Part shown: positions 7,930-11,933 of the stretch, in pieces
Numbering within the stretch: the first letter of the stretch is position 1
Layout of the letters: each line of letters begins with the position of its first letter
NCBI GenBank assembly: GCA_910584325.1
Contig: CAJTZH010000028.1
Span: 18,834-30,766, forward strand
From: an uncultured Lachnospiraceae bacterium
Lineage (GTDB): Bacteria; Bacillota; Clostridia; Lachnospirales; Lachnospiraceae
Reading direction: 5' to 3'
Length of the DNA: 11,933 nt
Made by a program: the position numbers and the translations under genes
Notes under the pieces: generated by a model
Told to the model about the DNA's origin: nothing
The model's input: the letters and a program-made list of their open reading frames with translations, nothing else
Database searches by the model: none

Positions 7930-9737
7930 GTTGTCAATTCCTCCTTATCTGAAAGCTCTGCCGTATAACCCAGCGTAAACATCGGTGAAAACGCGTATCC
8001 TTCCCGGATATAGCCGCAGGCGGCAGAAGAAGACGCCTTCATGGATACTCTGGTCTTAATGGCAGGAATAACAGCCGATACTTCGTCTGCTCCGGCAAGC
8101 TGTTCTTCACGGCATTGATACTGATAATCAATTGTTTTTGTTTCGCTGCCTTTGCAAGTGAGGGTAATTCCGTACATATCCTCGGGATATTCTGTCGTTC
8201 CGTAGCAGGCGACCATATATTCATTGATGGAAACCTTTGCGTCAGGTTTCGACATGCGAAGGATTTTGCGTTCTGTTCTGATGGAAGAGCTTCCTTCCTC
8301 AAAACAGATTCTTGTCTGTAATGTAACGGTTAAATCATAAAATTCGATGTCTACAGGATTTAAAGTAAGGATTCTCGTTTTTCCTTCCTGTGAGAACGCT
8401 GCCTTGGTGCGGCATAAGCATAAATCAACTTCTTCGCCGTTGTAGGTCAGTTTTGCACTTCTGACGGTTCCTTCGCCGGCATAGTGTGTGAAATAACCTG
8501 CCCGGTACTTTTCCTGAATTAAAAATGGGTAGGAGGCATCCTGTATATGCGGGGTGCCGATGCCGACTTTCCATTCAAGCTTTGCGGCGTACGGTCTTAA
8601 ATCGACAATGGCGCCGCCCTGGTCCATGTTGACGCAGGCTCTCATATACGGGTCGCAGTACCAGAAAATCTGTTTGTCGGAGCCGTAGAGGATGTCTTTC
8701 CAAAGGGCGCATTCCGGTTCGGTATAGCTCTTTTTTTCACGGTAGTAATCGGCAAATTCCGCCATTGTCATGTCGGTAAGTTTTCCCTCTTTCTTGAGCT
8801 GTCCGTAATATGCCATACCGTCCTCGTAGGACTTTAAGAGAAGCTCGTAGGGCGCTTCCCATCTGCCCATCTTGTTCATCCAGCCCGGTCCCACAAACAT
8901 CATGTTATAGGCATATCCGTTGTTGTATTTTTCAAGGGAGCGGTACTGGTCTACCAGGTTGTAAAGGTACGGAAATTCCCATGTCTCGGAGTCATAAATC
9001 ATGCCGCGCAGGACATTTTGCGGATGCGTTCCGAAATTGGAACCGTTGCCGTCGTAGCAGGCAAGCAAATCTCTCGAGAGATGCGGAATTGCTACAATGC
9101 CGGAATCTTCCGCTTCATTGGCTGCCGGGGCGTGGGTGTTCTGTTTTGAAGGTATCCACGGATTCCAAGGACCGCCGTCCATCAGCGTGTACCAGGAATT
9201 GTTGCAGGTATGGTACGCCTTTGGCCCTTCCTCCCAGCAGGTTGCGACCGCGCATTTTACGGAAGGATATTTTTCTTTAATATAGTTGGTTAAATCTGCA
9301 TCCATGTAGTAGGAGCCGGTGGATTCCGGATAGAATCCGAATATGTCATGGAACTTGCTGAAAACGTCGTCTACGATGGATTTCTTGTCTTCCATGGAAA
9401 ACATCCAGATGCAGAAATCTTTGGTTTTGTATTTCTCCCGGAACTCTTTGCAGGGAAGCCCAAGGAGCGTGAGAGCAATCTCGTCGCCATAGTTTTCATG
9501 GTCTGCTTTGGCAAGCATGACTGCCTCTTCATTGAAAAGGCTGGCATATGTCATCTGGATTGTTGTCTTGAGCCCGTTCTTGTGGGCTATGGACTGCTGT
9601 GTTTTAAAAATATCCAGCGATTCGGTAAGAAGGGAATTTCTTCCGATATCTTCTTCTTTGCCGTGTCCCGTTACTTTCTCAGCGTATTCGGGAACCATTT
9701 CAGGACGATGAATAATGTTTACTACAAATTTGTCCAT
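7902..9737 (-). CDS. Uncharacterised 611-residue protein, candidate carbohydrate-active enzyme, first gene of operon
   Basis: I cannot name this family with confidence. It is cytoplasmic (no signal peptide or helix). The first ~350 residues alternate short strands and helices in a way that recalls the NodB-deacetylase/GH57-like barrels: IAHKNGLKTTIQMTYASLF (50-68), DHENYGDEIALTLLG (79-93), FHDIFGFYPESTGSYYMDAD (129-148) and an aromatic loop GGPWNPWIPSKQN (188-200) of the kind that binds sugars. Residues from about 370 onward look all-beta, with many aromatic strands and little helix, as in C-terminal sandwich domains of glycosidases. His80, Asp85, Glu86, Asp146 and Asp148 are the first catalytic or metal-ligand candidates. 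A match to the DUF3863/DUF3864 pair is possible by size and layout but is a memory-based guess. The ATG at 9737 has AGAGAGG upstream. Its lead position in a galactanase operon lacking GH42 suggests a role in processing the imported oligosaccharide. Confidence 0.85.
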   Translation of the reverse strand: MDKFVVNIIHRPEMVPEYAEKVTGHGKEEDIGRNSLLTESLDIFKTQQSIAHKNGLKTTIQMTYASLFNEEAVMLAKADHENYGDEIALTLLGLPCKEFREKYKTKDFCIWMFSMEDKKSIVDDVFSKFHDIFGFYPESTGSYYMDADLTNYIKEKYPSVKCAVATCWEEGPKAYHTCNNSWYTLMDGGPWNPWIPSKQNTHAPAANEAEDSGIVAIPHLSRDLLACYDGNGSNFGTHPQNVLRGMIYDSETWEFPYLYNLVDQYRSLEKYNNGYAYNMMFVGPGWMNKMGRWEAPYELLLKSYEDGMAYYGQLKKEGKLTDMTMAEFADYYREKKSYTEPECALWKDILYGSDKQIFWYCDPYMRACVNMDQGGAIVDLRPYAAKLEWKVGIGTPHIQDASYPFLIQEKYRAGYFTHYAGEGTVRSAKLTYNGEEVDLCLCRTKAAFSQEGKTRILTLNPVDIEFYDLTVTLQTRICFEEGSSSIRTERKILRMSKPDAKVSINEYMVACYGTTEYPEDMYGITLTCKGSETKTIDYQYQCREEQLAGADEVSAVIPAIKTRVSMKASSSAACGYIREGYAFSPMFTLGYTAELSDKEELTTWLSLEKVN

Positions 9738-9786
9738 TGGTTTAACCTCTCTCTGCCTGTTCTATTTAGAATAACGGATTACATTT

Positions 9787-9802
9787 GCGCAATCGGTTGT
9801 TC
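9787..9802 (-). promoter_or_regulatory. LacI-family operator in front of the operon
   Basis: GAACAACCGATTGCGC on the minus strand is an imperfect palindrome (GNNCAAYC-GRTTGNNC) with CG exactly at its centre. It starts 7 nt downstream of the -10 box, so it covers the transcription start and early transcribed region. The identical 16 bases occur at 11033-11048 in front of the lacI-type gene. Central-CG near-palindromes are the usual targets of LacI-family proteins, whose hinge helix opens the central CpG step. Confidence 0.8.
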
Positions 9803-9809
9803 TATACTG

Positions 9810-9838
9810 AGTTTATCAATAAACGTTTCCGCCGTCAA
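9810..9838 (-). promoter_or_regulatory. Sigma-A-type promoter of the sugar operon
   Basis: -35 TTGACG (9833-9838), 17-nt spacer, -10 TAAACT (9810-9815) on the minus strand. Predicted start near 9803, leaving a leader of about 65 nt before ATG 9737. The operator lies immediately downstream and a cre-like sequence lies in the spacer. Confidence 0.72.
9818..9831 (-). promoter_or_regulatory. Possible CcpA cre site inside the operon promoter
   Basis: CGGAAACGTTTATT on the minus strand fits the cre consensus (TGWAARCGYTWNCW) at about 11 of 14 positions, with the core AAACGTTT intact but both outer ends off. It occupies the spacer between -35 and -10, where bound CcpA would block RNA polymerase. 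Confidence 0.35.
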
Positions 9839-9870
9839 TGTATAGTTTTGATGATATAAAAGCAAAAAAA

Positions 9871-9887
9871 TTGTGCAACATGCACAA
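9871..9887 (-). terminator. Second (tandem) terminator after the LacI-type gene
   Basis: TTGTGCA and TGCACAA form perfect 7-bp arms around a 3-nt loop. On the minus-strand transcript the stem is followed directly by seven U residues. It lies just past the first terminator (9895-9925) and upstream of the operon promoter. The alternative, a protein-binding site near -75 of that promoter, is not excluded. Confidence 0.6.
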
Positions 9888-9894
9888 AAAAATA

Positions 9895-9925
9895 AAAAAT
9901 GCCGTTGCTTTTAAGCGGCATTTTT
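9895..9925 (-). terminator. Rho-independent terminator of the LacI-type gene
   Basis: Arms AAAAATGCCG (9895-9904) and CGGCATTTTT (9916-9925) around an 11-nt loop, followed on the minus strand by a T-rich run (TTTTTTATTTTTTT overall). It starts 35 bp after the regulator's stop codon. The A-tract on the other side could make it work in both directions. Confidence 0.8.
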
Positions 9926-9959
9926 ATAAAACTATACCAAAAGTATGAATAAAATATGT

Positions 9960-10976
9960 CTACATGGACTGGGTGGAAGATTTCAATATAATGTTATATC
10001 CCAGAAGTGTTTTGTCATTTACCGGCTTTGCGTGGATTAAATCAACCAGCGTCCGGCAGGCAATGGCGCCCATTTCCTGAATATCGAATCGTATAGAGGT
10101 GACGAAAGAGCTTAACGCGGGGTTTGCTTCCATTAACGAACTGTCATAATAAGACGCGATTTTGATATCCTGCGGAACCAGTACGGCTTCACGGGAAAGC
10201 TTGTTCAGGACCACGCTGCAGATGGAATCGTCCATACAGACAATACAGCGTGCGCCGCTTTCGAGTAAGTCATCAACAGCGCGCTCAATTCCCGCAAGGT
10301 TTGTAAGGTCCAGATAAATGTTTTGGTAATTGACCGGAAGCTCCAGATTTTCGTGTGCTTTGATAAATCCGTCGTAACGCTTGCGGTTTACGACATGGGT
10401 TCTGCTGCCGCCAATCAATCCCAGATTCTGAATACCTTTTAACAGCAGGAGCGTAGTCATCTCGATACAGGCATGGTAATGGTCGTTGTCAATCTGTGTA
10501 ACGCCGGGGAGTTCCGTAGTGCCCAACGTGACGAAAGGAACGTGGTTTTCGAGGAGATAATGGATGGAAGGGTCGTCTTCGAGCGTCCTGGCGAGGATAA
10601 TGCCGTCGACTTTCTGATTGGTAATCAGACGTTCCAGATGCCGGATATCGTTACCTTTGACGGAGGATACAATGACATCGTAATCCATCTCGGAAGCCGT
10701 CTCACTGATGCTGAACATACATTTTTGAAAAAAAGGAATGTCGATTATCTGATACTCTCCGGGGATGATGAACCCGATATTGCAGGTACGGGATTTGGCA
10801 AGATTTTGCGCAACTGCGTTTGGTGTGTAATTGTGTTCATTAATATAGGCAAGAACACGTTCGCGTGTCTTCATACCGATACGCCCTTTGCCGGAAATGG
10901 CGCGGGAAACAGTGGTTTTCGAGACGCCGAGGGCGCCTGCTATGTCATTTATGGTTAATCTGCTGTCATTATCCAT
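9960..10976 (-). CDS. LacI-family transcriptional repressor of the sugar operon
   Basis: The 338-residue sugar-responsive regulator has an N-terminal LacI helix-turn-helix (LTINDIAGALGVSKTTVSRA, about residues 7-26) and the hinge YTPNAVAQNLAKSRT (50-64), with the conserved Leu that inserts at the central CpG. A periplasmic-binding-protein-like effector domain follows (from IGFIIPGEY, about 67, to the end). Motifs such as DGIILART, VPFVTLG and GLIGGSR are typical of the family. The start ATG 10976 is chosen because AAGGAG lies 10 nt upstream and the HTH begins right after it. An in-frame start at 11063 would place 29 residues before the HTH and translate through the operator, so it is rejected. 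It sits directly upstream of the operon, on the same strand, behind its own promoter. An identical operator in front of both units indicates autoregulation and operon control. The inducer is not known from sequence; a galacto-oligosaccharide is inferred. Confidence 0.93.
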   Translation of the reverse strand: MDNDSRLTINDIAGALGVSKTTVSRAISGKGRIGMKTRERVLAYINEHNYTPNAVAQNLAKSRTCNIGFIIPGEYQIIDIPFFQKCMFSISETASEMDYDVIVSSVKGNDIRHLERLITNQKVDGIILARTLEDDPSIHYLLENHVPFVTLGTTELPGVTQIDNDHYHACIEMTTLLLLKGIQNLGLIGGSRTHVVNRKRYDGFIKAHENLELPVNYQNIYLDLTNLAGIERAVDDLLESGARCIVCMDDSICSVVLNKLSREAVLVPQDIKIASYYDSSLMEANPALSSFVTSIRFDIQEMGAIACRTLVDLIHAKPVNDKTLLGYNIILKSSTQSM

Positions 10977-11032
10977 AAACAATACACTCCTTATTTTACG
11001 GATTAAAATTGCGGAACGGTGTTTTTGTTTTG

Positions 11033-11048
11033 GAACAACCGATTGCGC
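11033..11048 (+). promoter_or_regulatory. LacI-family operator in front of the regulator gene (autoregulation)
   Basis: GAACAACCGATTGCGC, identical base for base to the complement-strand site at 9787-9802 but in opposite orientation relative to transcription, as a near-palindromic operator allows. It begins 10 nt downstream of the regulator's -10 box, so the repressor would block its own transcription. Confidence 0.8.
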
Positions 11049-11058
11049 TATATGAATT

Positions 11059-11086
11059 ATCATATCATATTCAGACTAAAAGTCAA
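11059..11086 (-). promoter_or_regulatory. Sigma-A-type promoter of the LacI-type gene
   Basis: -35 TTGACT (11081-11086), 16-nt spacer, -10 TATGAT (11059-11064) on the minus strand. Predicted start near 11052, giving a leader of about 75 nt before ATG 10976. Confidence 0.78.
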
Positions 11087-11196
11087 TAATTTTTCCGCGG
11101 GTTCATGAAAGGCGTAAAAATCAAGCCTTTTCAAGCCCTGTTGCGTAACATTCTATTCTGTTCTTTGGGAGGGGCGAAAGCGGGGCAAAGTGCAGA

Positions 11197-11225
11197 TTGC
11201 TTTTCGTAATTGGGTATGCTATATT
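11197..11225 (+). promoter_or_regulatory. Extended -10 promoter of the P-loop kinase-like gene
   Basis: -35 TTGCTT (11197-11202), 17-nt spacer, -10 TATATT (11220-11225) preceded by TGC, an extended -10 element. It faces right, divergent from the regulator promoter; about 110 bp lies between the two -35 boxes. I see no other convincing element in that gap. Confidence 0.7.
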
Positions 11226-11269
11226 TTTTCCCGGTACAAATCGTAAACTGGAATTTAAGGAAGTAATTT

Positions 11270-11794
11270 ATGGGAACAGGAATTATTGTATGCGGGTTAA
11301 ACGGCACTGGAAAGAGTACACTGGGAAAGGCTCTTGCAGAGAAGTTGCATTTTTATTTTATAGATAATGAAGACTTGTATTTTCCTAAAATAGACCCTGC
11401 TTATATCTATGCAGCTCCACGTGCTCGTGAAGAGGTTGAAAAACTTCTACTCAATGAGATTGAAAAACATGAAAATTTTGTTTTTGCGTCTGTAAAGGGT
11501 GATTATGGAGAAACTATTTATCCTTTTTTTCAATATGCCGTATTGATTGATGTTCCGAAAGACGTTCGAATGAAACGTGTTAAAAACCGTTCTTTTCAGA
11601 AATTTGGTAATAGAATGTTATTAGGCGGAGATTTATATGAACAGGAAGAGCGCTTTTTTGATTTAGTCAAATCCAGAGCCGAGAATACCGTTGAAAAATG
11701 GATACAGTCTTTAAGCTGTCCTATCATAAGAATTGACGGAACAAAACCCATTGAAGAAAATATAAATCTTATAATAAAACTGCTACAAAGCTAA
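11270..11794 (+). CDS. Small P-loop NTPase, shikimate/adenylate-kinase-like
   Basis: The 174-residue soluble protein has a Walker A loop GLNGTGKST (residues 9-17) right after the first strand, as in nucleoside, shikimate and gluconate kinases and AAA_18-type proteins. DNEDLYF (32-38) fits the substrate-binding acidic position after strand 2. VLIDVP (91-96) is the strand before the lid, and the Arg/Lys-rich segment RMKRVKNRSFQKFGNR (100-115) resembles a lid with arginines that contact ATP phosphates. The phosphate acceptor cannot be told from sequence. AAGGA lies 8 nt before the ATG. The gene is visibly richer in A+T and uses more A/T-ending codons than the operon, which suggests separate origin or acquisition. 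It is transcribed away from the sugar genes and shows no functional link to them. Confidence 0.87.
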   Translation: MGTGIIVCGLNGTGKSTLGKALAEKLHFYFIDNEDLYFPKIDPAYIYAAPRAREEVEKLLLNEIEKHENFVFASVKGDYGETIYPFFQYAVLIDVPKDVRMKRVKNRSFQKFGNRMLLGGDLYEQEERFFDLVKSRAENTVEKWIQSLSCPIIRIDGTKPIEENINLIIKLLQS

Positions 11795-11855
11795 ATTCCG
11801 GTTTGCAGATGAATTGTTTGACAAAAAACTACAGGCAAAAAAAGATAAAGAATAG
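11778..11855 (+). pseudogene. Possible coding remnant downstream of the kinase-like gene
   Basis: A 25-codon open stretch without a start codon or ribosome binding site reads, after the kinase stop, FRFADELFDKKLQAKKDKE and then TAG. It is Lys/Asp-rich and amphipathic, like the C-terminal end of a helical protein, and differs in frame from the kinase gene. It could be the relic of a deleted gene or simply A-rich sequence that happens to stay open. No family is recognised. Confidence 0.25.
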
Positions 11856-11886
11856 CCGGCATTAATTATTCGATGTTCTAGTAGTC

Positions 11887-11921
11887 AACTGATGGTTGAA
11901 TTAGAGAATCAACCAATAGTT
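11887..11921. repeat. Inverted repeat (hairpin) at the right edge
   Basis: AACTGATGGTTGA (11887-11899) and TCAACCAATAGTT (11909-11921) pair at 11 of 13 positions around a 9-nt loop. No T tract follows in either direction within the window, so it is not a standard intrinsic terminator. It may belong to a larger element beyond the edge. Confidence 0.5.
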
Positions 11922-11933
11922 CCTTCCAAAAAA

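Noticed and set aside
9348..9845. 165-codon plus-strand open frame over the start of the operon
   Set aside because: It runs antisense to the 611-residue gene and through its promoter and operator; no recognisable domain.
10977..11063. In-frame upstream extension of the LacI-type gene to a start at 11063
   Set aside because: It would place 29 residues before the helix-turn-helix, lacks a ribosome binding site and runs through the -10 region and operator; ATG 10976 has AAGGAG at proper distance.
11106..11132. GAAAGGC / GCCTTTTC inverted repeat upstream of the regulator promoter
   Set aside because: Short, bulged and without a T tract; no gene ends there that it could serve.
1..11933. CRISPR array, tRNA, rRNA or riboswitch
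   Set aside because: No regularly spaced direct repeats, tRNA-like cloverleaf or known riboswitch core was seen on either strand.

Overview
The window reads as a stretch of chromosome from a Gram-positive, anaerobic Firmicute, most likely a Lachnospiraceae-type gut Clostridium. This rests on the GanP-like permease style, the Gly/Ser/Pro/Thr-rich lipoprotein linker, the strong GGAGG ribosome binding sites and the moderate base composition. No marker gene fixes the species.

From right to left (almost everything is on the minus strand), a LacI-family regulator (9960-10976) is followed by a six-gene operon (9737 down to 2707). Its genes are a 611-residue cytoplasmic protein of unrecognised family, a 70-residue zinc-ribbon protein overlapping it, a family-1 solute-binding lipoprotein, two MalF/MalG-type permeases of the GanP/GanQ kind, and a cytoplasmic GH53 endo-beta-1,4-galactanase. 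The regulator and the operon each have a sigma-A-type promoter, and the same 16-bp near-palindrome with a central CG lies just downstream of each -10 box. This supports one LacI repressor controlling both itself and the operon. A double hairpin/T-tract terminator separates the two units, and a strong stem-loop lies between the binding-protein and permease genes.

The likely pathway is import of galactan- or arabinogalactan-derived oligosaccharides, followed by cleavage inside the cell. No ABC ATPase and no GH42 or GH2 beta-galactosidase is in the window. A shared MsmX-type ATPase is therefore expected elsewhere. The 611-residue protein, which holds the lead position, is the main unknown and a candidate for an undescribed carbohydrate-active activity.

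Left of the operon, 8 bp after the galactanase stop codon, is a 234-bp non-coding element (2459-2692). It has 22-bp terminal inverted repeats, symmetrical internal inverted repeats and a 6-bp flanking direct repeat, which together describe a MITE. Beyond it is a P2A calcium-type P-ATPase (2365 down to the window edge, C-terminus missing). At the right end, on the plus strand and visibly richer in A+T, is a small P-loop kinase-like gene (11270-11794) with its own extended -10 promoter, followed by a short coding-like remnant and a hairpin.
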